Shown here: positions 35,308 to 46,000 of the stretch, piece by piece
How the letters are laid out: the number at the start of each line of letters is the position of its first letter
Numbering within the stretch: the first letter of the stretch is position 1
Source of the DNA: Heterocephalus glaber
Taxonomy: Eukaryota > Chordata > Mammalia > Rodentia > Bathyergidae
Direction: 5' to 3'
DNA length: 64,000 nt
Assembly (NCBI RefSeq): GCF_000247695.1
Contig: NW_004624732.1
Span: 46,276,667-46,340,666 of the forward strand
The notes under the pieces: model-generated
Database searches by the model: none
The model's input: the letters and a program-made list of their open reading frames with translations, nothing else
Told to the model about the DNA's origin: nothing
Made by a program: the position numbers and the translations under genes

Positions 35308-36056
35308 CTAGACACTGTCAAGGATCTACACAGATCCTCTGGGTCCCGTTTGCCATTATGGCCTGACCCTTATGTGGCGTCTGTGGGCTTGTGCTTCTAA
35401 CTTCCCTATTCAGCCGTACCGCACTATCCAGTAGGTACCTCTCCTTGACTACTAATGGGGACCCCTGAAACATTACCAGAAACCTCTGCAGTAAGCTCCA
35501 GTCTCCTGACCAGTGTATGAAGCAAGACTGAGAAAAGAAAAACTAAAAGACAGAGCTAAGAGAGACAAAAAGTGGGGCACCACAATAACCAGTGCTGATG
35601 CAACTGACAAAGGCCCTAGTCAGTCCCAGCTACTTATTTTTATTGATAATTAATTGGGGTAAACACAAGCTACATGCAAGGGCAGGACTATGTGAGGGCA
35701 TACACAGTTGTGTGGTTTCTATCCAAGGCTTGTGAAGGGCAAGACAAAGCATTCTCAAATTGGAAACAGAATAGACAGGATATATACTTGCAATTAGAAC
35801 ATTGTCTTTCTAATCAGAAGGTTTTAGCTGTGCGAATGGAATTGGGGTGTGACTTACTCTAACTTCAGCATGTAGGCTCTGGCTGGACTCATTCTATAAA
35901 CAAGCCAATTGTGGGGTTAGTTCTTTTCAGCCTGCTTTGGGACATGATCAGTATTGTAGCCTCCTGCAGGCTACCTGCTGGAACTTCTTTTACTGGACAC
36001 GCAAACAAATGGAAATTCCTAGGAATTTACACCCCCACCAGCGGCCCTTAACCAGT
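35308..36056 (-). mobile_element. Probable ERVK-like LTR, reverse strand
   Basis: A GC-richer block in AT-rich surroundings. Read on the reverse strand it has an AATAAA signal (35639-35644), then about 90 bases on a GTGGTGCCCCAC motif (35571-35582) and a pyrimidine-rich stretch with TCTCTCTTAG and TTTTTCTTTTCTC, a layout like the R-U5 part of class II LTRs. Exact ends are not fixed and I found no convincing target-site duplication. No gag, pol or env coding is present. It may include a short piece of flanking or internal sequence. Confidence 0.5.
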
Positions 36057-36139
36057 GACTGATTGGTACAGACAGATAAAATTCAGCTCTGTATGAATAA
36101 TTCTAAGATACAATTTATACTATAGGTGGATCATGGTGA

Positions 36140-36297
36140 GATGGAGCCAAAGCTGAAATTATACTCTTGTTTGGCTTTATTCCTACTATTTCCTGCTTCT
36201 GTTGTTTCTACACTGAGGCCTCCTATGAGTGTTTCCTTGATAAATCACTTGTACATGTGCTTTTATCTCAAAGTCATTCTTTGGACATGAAAACATA
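36140..36297 (+). mobile_element. ERVL-class LTR 3' end (LTR16-like)
   Basis: TTCCTTGATAAATCACTTGTACATGTGCTTTTATCTCAAAGTCATTCTTTGG matches the 3' end of ERVL-class LTRs of the LTR16/LTR33 kind (AATAAACTACTTGCACTCGAATCCTTGTCTCAGGGTCTGCTTCTGG). Old and 5'-incomplete. Confidence 0.55.
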
Positions 36298-36309
36298 ATA
36301 CACAAGCCA

Positions 36310-36438
36310 AATTGTTCCTACTTTATGCCTTTGCATGTGGTAGTACCACTGCTAGAGTATTCTTCCCATCAATTTTGTACTTCTTATGATTCAACTCTCA
36401 TTTAATATCACCTAATTGTAGGGGCCTTCCCTGAGGAG
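36310..36438 (+). mobile_element. L2 fragment
   Basis: CCTACTTTATGCCTTTGCATGTGG, GAGTATTCTTCCCATC, ATTCAACTCTCATTTAATATCACC and GGGGCCTTCCCTGAGGAG match the L2 3' region in order. Interrupted by a mariner at 36439. Confidence 0.65.
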
Positions 36439-36953
36439 TACGTGTGAGGTATGATTAAAAAATATAGTGAATTTTAAAAAATTTATTACAATAAAACACA
36501 CTGCAATTAATGCCCCTTAGATTCTTCATCTTCAAACACATTTATCTCATTGTTCTTGCCACATTTAAAGGAAGTAGTTCAGAAAACATTTTGTGAGTGT
36601 CTTTAGTTCCCCTGTCATGGCTGCTTCCATGTCCTAGATGTATACAACAAGTTTGAGACTTCAGGGAAAATCCAGATGATACATGACCAGATCCAGTGAT
36701 TAAGGTGGATGAGGGCATACCGCAATGTTTTTATGAGCTTCCCTTTTTATTGGATAGCATCTAGCAGCAGTATTCACCACATTTTTAATCATACATCGTA
36801 AAGTCTGTATAAAACCAGAACTGCTTCAGAATGAAGCAAGAACAATGGGACAAGTGTGTTCAAATCCAAGGGGAATAGTCTAAGAGCAATTAGTGATGAT
36901 GTGTATTTTACTGTGAAAATTTTCTTAAATTTAAATTTTCATCATATTCTTTC
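36439..36953 (-). mobile_element. Palindromic non-autonomous mariner, copy 3
   Basis: The left end TGAGGTATGATTAAAAAAT is the best-preserved terminus in the window. The left arm, read on the minus strand, shows MEAAMTGELKTLTK and a CPHPP-like patch. The right arm on the plus strand shows an NCFRM...WDKCV remnant at about 36815-36870. It has the same long and short arms and orientation as copy 2. The right end is merged with L1 3'-end sequence. All frames are broken. Confidence 0.72.
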
Positions 36954-37235
36954 TTTTTTTTCCATTAAGTTTATTGGTACATTTTAGGTATACAATACAG
37001 TTACATTCATCATTGGGCAGTTGTACCTTTACATGATGTATCTTGGTTCTTATTTTTTCCCCATTCCTCTGCTTTCCCTTCGACCCCTCCACCCTTCCTT
37101 ATTTACAAATACTGTTTCCATTTTCACGTTTTCTAATCAACACCGTTTGTTATTACTATAATCCTCTCCATAGGTTGTAATTCTTTATTATCTATATTTT
37201 CTTACATTTTACTGCAGGTCTTTCATTTCCATGAG
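36954..37235 (-). mobile_element. L1 3' end
   Basis: A T-rich run, then GTTTATTGGTACATTTTAGGTATACAATACAG, the CCCCATTCCTCTGC tract and CCTTATTTACAAATACTG: the same 3'-UTR family as the other L1 3' ends here. It holds only 3' UTR and no ORF2. Confidence 0.85.
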
Positions 37236-39897
37236 AAGAGATACATGTTACTTTGGTGATAAAAGTAGCAAAGGTATTTAGCATGCAGCAGTCATTCAAA
37301 TATTTGTTGAGTCAATCAGTTAAAGTTTTAAAGGAAAGAAACACCATGTTCACAATTCTGAAGAAATTTAAAACAAAAATCAAAACTATGGCATAAATAT
37401 AAAACATCTGGATGCTTAATAATCTTTCAAAGACTTGTATACTCATTCTATGTTAACATGTTTACATCTTTTTATTAGATATTAAGAAATTCTTCTTTAT
37501 TGTAGCCATTTATAATTTCATTGTCAATACATAAGGGTGACTATTTTTTAGCCATTCTCACCAACATCTGGTGTTATTCAACATTATAAGATTTTTTTCC
37601 CATTTTATAAATGAAAAATTACAAAATAATTTTCCTAAAAATAGGGCCTTGATTGATTTCTGACTAGATGTCTCTATATTTTTTCTTGAGCATCTTTAAT
37701 TAAGTCAAAATTAAGCTCAAAATATCTCAATATATCTTAAATTTTACATTTAAATTTTTCTAGCAATTATAATTCTGTAAATTTCCATCTCTTAACACAT
37801 AATCCATAATACAGTGATACTGCATTTCAAATAATAGAGCAGGATTTTGACTCACATCCCTATAGGTCCCTCTTGTCAATGAGTGTGAGATCACATGAGC
37901 ATTCATTTTCAATGAGTGATGTTCACTGCAGTTGAGACTCACCAGAAACACATATCCTCTTGTTTCTAAACATGTTTATATCTTATCCTGAATCCTGACA
38001 CAAGCCTGAAATTTTCTGTAATGGAAATGTTTCAGTAACGAAGCTTTCCGATTGAGGAGGGGGGTATTTGAAAAGAGATCTTTTACTATTTTCTTTTAAA
38101 CATCTCTTTTTTAAAAATATTGATGAACCTTTCTTTTGAGCAAAATTGGTCACATGTTATGACACTGAATACAGGATTATGCTGGGGTCTTTTCACATAC
38201 AAGGTGCTCAAGAAGCAGTTGTTGAATGGAATTGTATTGAAGAAATTCCAACATCAGAAAATAGCATCCTTGTCTTCCCCTACGCTTGGGGTAAAATGAT
38301 AGATATATTTTAACCTTACAACTCCATATATCTGTTGTGATGGGTTGCCTTTTTCTCAAATTATAATTTCAGGGGAAAGCAATAGTTAATCATTGGCTCC
38401 AAAAGAAAGGACAAAAATCTTAAAAGTGTCTTCTGGATTCATACAATAAAGAAGGAAAAAAAAGAGTAAGTCAGTTTTAAAATTTAAAGTCAGATAATGG
38501 TATATGTCATATTGGGTATCCAAGAAAGCACCTTAGCGGGGAATTTTAAGAAGTAAATAACTAAACAGGCAACAGAAAATCGAAGAGAAATGAAGTATTC
38601 ACCACATAAACAATTTTCGGTAGCTTTCTAACTAATATACAATTTATATTCATATGCATTTCAATAACCTATTTCTGCCTCTTGTGCTTTATACAGAAGA
38701 TGTATTGAATATGTTTCTACTAAATAAGATATTTTTCATTTCTAGTGAAGCCTGGTCTTTTCTTGTATTCAGCCGCCTCTTTCTTTGCTTTTGAACACTT
38801 TAAGTACCTAAGATTCTTAAACCAGTACACAGACTGTCTGCACATTCCCCCTGGGAACACATTTATCATGAGCAGTTGATTATTTCCATTGCCATATCAG
38901 ACTCATGTAACAATTGATTGAATCTGAATATTAAATTTAAGTGTATCTCCCAAACTATGTATACTGGAAGAAAGACATATAAGACATATTGTGACAAAAA
39001 CTTTTCTGAATCACATTGTTTTCTTCTTGAAAGATCTATTTGTAAATACTTTGCTGTCCTTTAAATAAGAAACTTTGGAAATTGACATGTTTATTCTATC
39101 TAAATATTGTATTTATAAATATATACACATACGTATATTTATAAAGCTAGTTTTCATAATGGAAAATAATTGATGATGCAAGTGTTGATATTTATATAGT
39201 AGTTAATTTCTTTCCTTAATGTTAATTTGAGCTAAAATATATTAAGATTTTTAATTTAATTGAGGAAATATATCAAAAATAATCCCAAATGGATACTTAC
39301 AACTTCTTTTCTCTTATTTTATCATAATCACTTTTAGAAAATAAAGGTCATTATCTAATAGTTGAATATTTTATTATAAATCCTAACATGATACAAGTTA
39401 TCATATTACATAAATTAAATGATCCCTCAAGACTAAATTGAAACCAACAGCTGTCACAGTATCTGATACACGTTATGTACTCCAAATGCAATTGTTATAA
39501 ATAGAAATGGTAACACTTTGCAGAAGTCATTAATAGAAAGTTTTGCCTTTTGAAAGACATATACAAATTCTTTAGCTTGCAAGTAAACCAAAATAAAATA
39601 ATAAAATAATGACTCATACATGCCTGAAAAATATTCAGTAATTTATTAGGTTACATAATCTAATTCAAGTAGAGCTCACTTCAATGAAATCATCAGGTCA
39701 TAATCTTCTTTCATTTTTTGTCTCTATTCCCTGCCATGGTGCATGGTTCTTAAATTAGATGTGGCAGCAAGATTGAAAAGAGCACTTTTAGGCTTATATT
39801 TGCTCAGGTTAAAATTATGCTTAAAAAGAAAAGTCTTTTTCCCAAAAGTCAAAACTAAGCCTTATTTTATATTAATCTGTCTTATTGTGTGGGTTTG
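37236..39897. other. unassigned AT-rich sequence
   Basis: No gene or confidently recognised repeat in 2.6 kb. Short reverse frames at 37760-37951 and 38177-38359 lack domain features. Confidence 0.5.
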
Positions 39898-39910
39898 TGT
39901 GTGAGTGACT

Positions 39911-39934
39911 GTGTGTGTGTGTGTGTGTGTGTGT
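39911..39934 (+). repeat. (GT)n microsatellite
   Basis: Twelve GT units directly before an ID-like SINE head. Confidence 0.95.
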
Positions 39935-39935
39935 A

Positions 39936-40014
39936 CTTTACAGGAAACTGAGTCCTGGACCTTGCTTGCTAAGCAAATACTCTACTATTGAGATAAGCTC
40001 TCTGCCTCTATGGC
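39936..40014 (-). mobile_element. Degraded ID/B4-head SINE
   Basis: AGGAAACTGAGTCCTGGACCTTGCTTGCTAAGCAAATACTCTACTATTGAGATAAGCTC is an antisense tRNA-like ID unit with many substitutions, more like the canonical rodent ID or B4 head than the local ID variant. No B1 half follows. Confidence 0.65.
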
Positions 40015-40599
40015 CTATTTTATTTTCTGCTCTCAGACAAGAAGAAATAGCTAGCCCTTTATATAAATAATGTAAGTGGGCAAAATATATGAAATAATTA
40101 TGTACAGGAATTTTTTGGTAGACAGTATAAGACTCTGATTCTTTAGTAAAAGGTAGAAGAGGGGTGAATCCAATAATTGACCTCACTTTTTTCTTGGTTA
40201 CATTTTGTGGACCCTAACATAGAAGATGGGCGAGGCAATCGAGTTCATCAGTGTCAGTGAGAAGACAGAGATCAGAGATTGAGGTAACTCTGAGGACTCT
40301 GCTACAAAGAAGGAATTGCTGGAATGAAGAAACTCCAGACATCTGCACAGGGCTACCCTTTCCACTTTTGTTAAATACTACATCTTTCATATTTGTATAA
40401 AATTCTACAATGCCGGGCAAGGAATAGCAACTGAAGAAAGGAATACTACTGGAAAAGAACAATTTCTGGGCATCCTATGCTAAATAACTCATGCTGATCA
40501 CAAAAGAGTTACAACATTTAGTGACAAAAGCTAGAAAAAGAGACCTGTCACACGTTCTGAAAATTCAGTAAAGATTTAAGAAATGCTACATCATAGAAG
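40015..40599. other. unassigned sequence
   Basis: No gene is supported. Two 82-codon reverse frames, at 39938-40186 and 40214-40462, have no recognisable domain. Confidence 0.45.
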
Positions 40600-41193
40600 C
40601 TGAGGTAATTTAGCCCATGGAGAAAAGCTACTCTGTATTAACTACATTAAAGATAAATAGAAGCTACAAGAGAAGCAAACTGATTTGCAAATTACAAGCG
40701 ATAATAAAATTTAATGTATATTCCTCATTAAGGAATGTAGAAAAATCTAAGCAGAATAGTATGAGATAATGTCAATTATTAAAATAAAAATTTAGATATA
40801 AAGGGGAAAATGCAACAAAAATCATACTGGAATTATCAAAGATGATGGAAATAGGATCCAAATAATTTTGAATGGTTGTTATGAATATTTTCAAGGAATT
40901 AATGCTAAACCACATAATGAAAAATAGTGAAGTAAAAAAATCTATGGAGTGCATTAATAGTTTATCATTTAATTACAACAAGAAAAAAATAGAAATTCTA
41001 AAATTTGCACTATGATATTTATAATGAAAATGTCACTGGATCATTAGCATCATGTTTTACTGTACAGAATGAAATATTAGGTTGTTTGAAAATGAGATAA
41101 AAGAAACTACATTAATATAAGAAAAAAAAAGAAAAAAGGATGAAAAAAATTAGCAATGTGAAATAGCAAAATGTCCATATAATTGAAATAAGG
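40600..41193 (+). mobile_element. Old HAL1/L1-like element, 5' part
   Basis: A-rich plus-strand sequence with decayed resemblance to the 5' and ORF1 part of HAL1 or old L1 elements. It leads up to the young L1 insertion at 41209. The call rests mainly on continuity with the clearer part beyond 43036. Confidence 0.45.
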
Positions 41194-41208
41194 AAAACAG
41201 ATAAACTT
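41194..41208. repeat. Target-site duplication, left copy, of the young L1
   Basis: AAAACAGATAAACTT matches AAAACAGAGAAACTT at 43021-43035 with one mismatch in 15. It defines the exact ends of the 41209-43020 insertion. Confidence 0.9.
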
Positions 41209-43020
41209 TTTTTTGTATATCTTTTTATTGGTAAATTTTAGGCACACAATATAATGCCATTCATCGTTGGAAATTTGCACCTTTACATACTCTCTTGGTC
41301 CTTATTTTTTCCCCCTTCCCCTGCCCTTGCTTCAACCCCTCCATCCTGCCCTATTTACAAAGACTTTGTTTCCATTTTTTCATTTTCTCATATTAATCCC
41401 ATTCCCTTCTTTCCTTCCCCCTAGCCCTCCCACTTCCCCCTCCCCTTTGCCCCTTTTCTTCTCATTTCACAGTATCTATTATACCTTTTAGTCCTTATTT
41501 ACACTTTCAGTTTCTCACACCAGAGAAACTATTTGGTATTTACACATGTGTGTCCTGTTTATTTCACTTAAGAGTATCGCCTCAATGTGCATCCATTTAG
41601 CAATAAATGTCTCCAATTTCTCGTTTTTGATGGCTGAGTAGTACTCCATTTTGTAAAAAAAAAAAACAAAAATATTTTCTTGATCCAGGCTCCCGTTGAT
41701 GGGCATTTGGGCTGTTTCCAAGTTTTAGCTATTACAAATTGTGCTGCTATGAACATGGGCACACATATATCACTGTGGTATGATTCTTTTAATTCTTTGG
41801 GGAAGATACCCAGCAGTGGAATAGCAGGGTCAAATGGGACTTCCAGTCCTAGTTCTTTGAGGTATCTCCATACTGATTTCCACAGTGCTTGCACCAGCCT
41901 ACACTCCCACCAGCAGTGGAGCAGGGTTCCTCTTTCCCCACAGCCCCGCCAGCATTTGTTATTGGCTGATTTCATGATAGCAGCCATTCTTTCTGGAGTG
42001 AGATGGAATCTCAGTGTTGTTTTCATCTGCATCTCTCGAATGACCAGTGATGTGGAACATTTTTTCATATGTTTATTTGTCATGTCTACTACTTTGTTTG
42101 AGAAATGTCTGTTCATTTCAGATGCCCATTTTTGGATTAGGTCTTTACATTTGAGTGGTCTGATTTTTTTAAGTTCTTTGTAGATTCGAGATAGTAGATC
42201 TTTGTCTGAGGGACTGCTGCTGAAAAGTTTTTCCCACATTGTGGGTTGTCTCTTCACACTGCTGGTGGCTTCTCTTGCTGTGCAGAAGCTTTTTAGTAAA
42301 AAGAGATCCCACTTGTTGATTGTTTGTACTAGTTCAGGGGTAACTGAGGTTTTGTTCATAAAGTCTTTCCCTACCCCAATGTCTTGAAGGGTTCTACCTA
42401 ACCTCTGTTCCAGCTGGTTCAGCGCTTCTATTTTAATATTTAGATCTTTAATCCATTTCGATTTTAGATTAGTGCATGGTGAGAGATATAGGTCTAGTTT
42501 TAGTCTTTGGCAAGTTGAAATCCTATTTCTCCAGCACCATTTATTAAAGAGACTATCTTTCCTCCAGTGAGGGTATTTGGCTCCTTTGTCAAAGATGAGG
42601 TGGCTGAGTGTGTCTGGAGTTGTTTCTGCATCTTCTAATCTGTTCCACTGGTCCTCAGGTCTGTTTCTTTGCCATTACCATGCTCTTTTTATTACAGTAG
42701 GTTTGTAGTATAGTTTCAAGTTGGGGGTTGTAATACCCCCTGCCATGTCTCTGTTACCTAGAATTGTTTTTGCTATTCTGGGTCTCTTCTTGATCCAAAT
42801 GAATTTTGGGATTATTTTCTCAAGGTCTATGAAGTATGCTGCTGGGCTTTCAATTGGGATTGCATTGAATCTATATAGCAATTTTGGAAGTATAGCCATT
42901 TTCACTATGTTGATCCTTCCTACCCAGGAGCAAAGGATGTCTTTCCATTTTAAGATATCCCCTTCAATATCTTTTTTCAAAGTGCTATAGTTTTCAGAAA
43001 AGAGGTCTTTGATTTCTTTT
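41209..43020 (-). mobile_element. Young 5'-truncated L1 (1.81 kb)
   Basis: Minus-strand L1 with T-rich 3' terminus, the TATCTTTTTATTGGTAAATTTTAGG motif, a pyrimidine-rich 3' UTR to about 41510 and ORF2 3' sequence to 43020, where it is 5'-truncated. A 15-bp duplication brackets it. It sits inside an older HAL1/L1-like element in the opposite orientation. Of the L1 copies fully inside the window it is the least decayed and so probably the youngest. Confidence 0.95.
41515..43020 (-). pseudogene. L1 ORF2 C-terminal third, one stop and one frameshift
   Basis: Encodes the part of L1 ORF2 protein after the reverse transcriptase. The first reverse-strand frame begins with [17 protein letters not shown] sequence just inside the truncation and runs to an in-frame TAA at 42675-42677, in place of a normally conserved aromatic codon. 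The same frame stays open beyond it to 41568. It contains the ORF2 C-terminal cysteine motif C-x3-C-x7-H-x4-C at 41901-41954. An A-run at 41655-41666 has changed length, shifting the terminal segment (MEYYSAIKNEKLET...) into another frame that ends at 41515. The endonuclease and reverse-transcriptase domains are absent, so it cannot retrotranspose. Confidence 0.92.
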
Positions 43021-43035
43021 AAAACAGAGAAACTT

Positions 43036-44550
43036 AAAGAGAATATTTAAAGAAATGACAGTCAAAAAACAGTGGATTTGATAAAAAACTTATAAACCCG
43101 TAGACTGAGAAATATTAATGAACACAACAGGAGTGGTCACAAAAATACAATGAAGAATGACATAAAGTTTTGAACAGTAAAATAAAATTCTTAAAAGCAC
43201 ACAGTAAAATATAAAGAACAAGCAAAGAAGCAACAATAAAAAAAATCAGAGATTTCTCCAAAGCAAAGCATAAAGTACATGATGACGAGGTAGCAGCTTA
43301 AAAGTACTAAAAGATAAAAAATTGTATCTCAAATTTCAAAATTGAACAACAAAGAAAAACACTTCATATAAAAAAGTTATCTATTTAAACAATAGCTTGC
43401 TAAGATAATGTCAACAGCAGATAATAAAAAAAAGAAATGTTAAAAACTGTAATTCAGACAGAAAACAAATCATAAAAGTCTTCCAAGGATAAAAAAACAT
43501 GGAAAGCACTAATATACTCCTATGCCTCCTATAATACACTTCCATAAATTGAAAGACAAATATCTTGGTCCTTTACACTTTTAATTTCTTTCAAAGCTAA
43601 TTAACCATGTGATACAAAAAATAACACTCCCTTATGGGGTTAGTAACATATATAGAAACAAAGTATATAATGATAGTACAAAATATGAGAGAAAACAAAT
43701 GTAAGAACATATGCATAAGGGCAAAAGCTTGAATAAATACTTCACATAGAAAAAATGCATAATTGGCCATTAAGTGCAAGAATGAATTCTGAATATCATT
43801 AGTTATCAGAGATATGTAAATTAAAACCAGTTACATATTAAATTCACACTACAATAGCTAAAATTAAAACAAGTAACAACACCAAGTGTTATTGAGGATG
43901 AGAATCACTCATAGTTTGTGTGAGAGTATAAAATAAAATCAAGCAAGTTTTTTAAAAAGTTTCCTGGCAATTCTTTATAAAGTAAATCATAATTTTACAC
44001 CATGACTAGCAGTTCTGTGTCCACAGAAAGTTTGTAAAAAATCATTAGAATAACAGCATTATTTATAGGAGTCCTCCATAAGAAGAAATACTAATGTTGA
44101 TTTGCAGGAAAATTAGGCAATTTGTGATACAGTATTCACTCAGCAATGAAAAGGAATGAAACTGGGAATCAGGAATCATCATGAATGTAACAAAAAAAGA
44201 TAGACTGGGTAAAAGTAGCCACACACAACACTGTGTATAATATGGTTTTCTTCATGTCATAGTAAGAAATAAACGGTAGTCTATGTGATGATCTCCATGA
44301 TCTAGACAGGTGTCAAAAATAATTTCTGAAAATAAAAAATATTTAATGGTTAACAAAATAAGAAAACTGTTTTGCTCTTTGGGGACTTAAAATGACTGGA
44401 AGAGCAAAAACGGCATTTTTCAGGATGAAAAAGCTAGTCTGTATTTTGATAAGAATGTGAATTAAACACTAAATACAATGGTCAAAACTTATCTAACTGC
44501 ACATTGAAAATCTGTTCATTCTACACCTACATTGTACATAATTTGGAAAA
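43036..44550 (+). mobile_element. Old HAL1/L1-like element, 3' part
   Basis: It resumes after the young L1. 43036-43480 matches the ORF1 region of HAL1/L1M in order (GAATATTTAAAGAAATGAC; CAGTAAAATAAAATTCTTAAAAGCA; AAGTACTAAAAGATAAAAAATTG). 43560-43690 matches the segment after it (GGGGTTAGTAACATATATAG, ATAATGATAGTACAAAATATGAGAG). 43700-44230 is old ORF2 3' sequence (CAAAAGCTTGAATAAATACTTCACA; CAGAGATATGTAAATTAAAACC). 44440-44545 resembles the 3' UTR (GGTCAAAACTTATCTAACTGCAC). ORF1 followed by only the 3' tail of ORF2 suits a HAL1-type element, though a deleted L1 is equally possible. Confidence 0.65.
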
Positions 44551-44819
44551 ATGTTAGAAGCATAAAATTAGATTGCTTCTAAATAGCCCTCATTCTTTTA
44601 ATATATAAGAACCAAGGTAGTATTATCTACCTAATACCCCTCACAGTATCTCTCTCTGTAAATTAATGTTATTTACTTATTATTATGTGCAATGTGCCAA
44701 TTCTGTCTACTTTATCCTCAAAGTACTTTTTAAAGGATTCAATACCTTCGGGGGTATCACTTTTAATTCATAAATAACCAAATCATGCCTGTGACTCACA
44801 CATAGATGTTTCCCACCAG

Positions 44820-44896
44820 GATGTGATTATGTTGCCCAAGTTGGCATCCAATTCCCCCATAACTGGGTTTATAGACTCAAACCACCATGCCCTGCT
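44820..44896 (-). mobile_element. B1-like SINE fragment
   Basis: GATTATGTTGCCCAAGTTGGCATCCAATTC, then ACTGGGTTTATAGACTCAAACCACCATGCCCTGC resembles the antisense B1 order (TATGTAGCCCAGGCTGGC, CTGGGATTACAGGC, CACCACCATGCCCGGC). Confidence 0.6.
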
Positions 44897-45388
44897 TTGT
44901 ACATATTTTTGAATAGCTTTTCATCTGTCTCTTTTTTTACATTAGAAGCACATTTGTTTCCAGAAAGGAAGTCTTTTTAACTTACTATTATCAATGTGTT
45001 GAAGTGTAAGACATATGAAGTCTCCAATTATAACAGCTTATGAATATTTATCTTAAAAAACAAGCAGTAATTCACCTCTACTATATATTACTGTGGAAAG
45101 AACAACGCTGTGCATTTACCAAGCGTGCTATGTTGGAAAGTCATTTCTAGCTTTTATCTCTTTAGTTTTGTGAAATAAATAGTTGGAACTAAAATACTCT
45201 ATGGCCTAAAAATTACTGTGAATTTTGTTCATTATAGCCTTAATTATATCCAAAGAATATGGCAATACAGAATAAAAAGTAACATTATTTTAGTACTAGG
45301 TAGATCATGCTCTGCTTAATTGCTCTCATAGCTCCTACTGGGAAACAGCATCTTTTATCAGTTTCTTTTTAAATTTTGTGGCTTCATT
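44897..45388. other. unassigned sequence
   Basis: No gene or recognised repeat is visible. Confidence 0.5.
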
Positions 45389-45506
45389 GGTAACCTGCAA
45401 GCTCTATGAAATTAACAACTGCATCTATTTCCTAACTGTTGTAGCCCTGACATCTAGTACATAGCCTGGTGCATAGTATACAGATAAAATTAATATTTAT
45501 TGCAGT
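45389..45506 (+). mobile_element. L2 3' end
   Basis: ACCTGCAAGCTCTATGAA, CATCTATTTCC, TGTAGCCCTGACATCTAGTACATAGCCTGGTGCATAGTA and TTAATATTTATTG follow the L2 terminus in order. Confidence 0.72.
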
Positions 45507-45639
45507 TATTAGCACTTAAATTGGGCCCTACTTTCTCAAACCTGTAGCTAGACTTTGTGCTACATGCTTTTAGTTCTACATTTCAAATTTTCCAGTAATA
45601 CTGTACATATTTTATTTTGGGTTCTCATTCTAAATATAA

Positions 45640-45760
45640 TAATAATTATAATAATAATAGAAGGAGAAGAAGAAGAAGAAGAAGAAGAAGAAGAAGAAGA
45701 AGAAGAAGAAGAAGAAGAAGAAGAAGAAGGAGGAGGAGGAAGAGAAGGAGGAGAAGGATA
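45640..45760 (+). repeat. Compound (AAT)n-(AAG)n-(AGG)n triplet repeat
   Basis: ATAATAATT units lead into about 23 uninterrupted AAG units, then AGGAGG and GAGAAGG variants and a return to AAT. Spurious frames across it give poly-Glu or poly-Arg on the plus strand and poly-Phe/Ser on the minus strand. They are not genes. It is a homopurine-homopyrimidine mirror-type tract able in principle to form triplex DNA. Confidence 0.95.
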
Positions 45761-45869
45761 ATAATAATGACTTTTGAAATCTTGCAGTGTATTGGCCCTG
45801 ATGGACTTTTTGAAAACTTTTTGAAACTTTCTGAAAACTCACTTAATTTTTGGTATAAAATTATGGATT

Positions 45870-45990
45870 AGGCAGATATTTTGCATTTGACTGAAAAAAC
45901 AAAAAACTGAGGCACAGATGGGTTAAGTAATTTGTTCACAATAATTCAGTAACTGGGAGAATCACAGGGTGGGCACTGGCAGTCTAATCA
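45870..45990 (+). mobile_element. MIR SINE
   Basis: AAACTGAGGCACAGATGGGTTAAGTAATTTGTTCACAATAATTCAGTAACTGGGAGAATCAC matches the MIR core (AACTGAGGCTCAGAGAGGTTAAGTAACTTGCCCAAGGTCACACAGCTAG). Confidence 0.7.
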
Positions 45991-46000
45991 TAAAGACAAC

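Noticed and set aside
41267..41491. Proline-, serine- and phenylalanine-rich plus-strand frame
   Set aside because: It lies in the pyrimidine-rich L1 3' UTR.
41680..42183. 167-codon plus-strand frame
   Set aside because: It is the antisense shadow of L1 ORF2 in the young minus-strand element.
45555..45871. Poly-Glu, poly-Arg and poly-Phe open frames
   Set aside because: They are products of the AAG/AGG triplet tract, with no coding context on either side.
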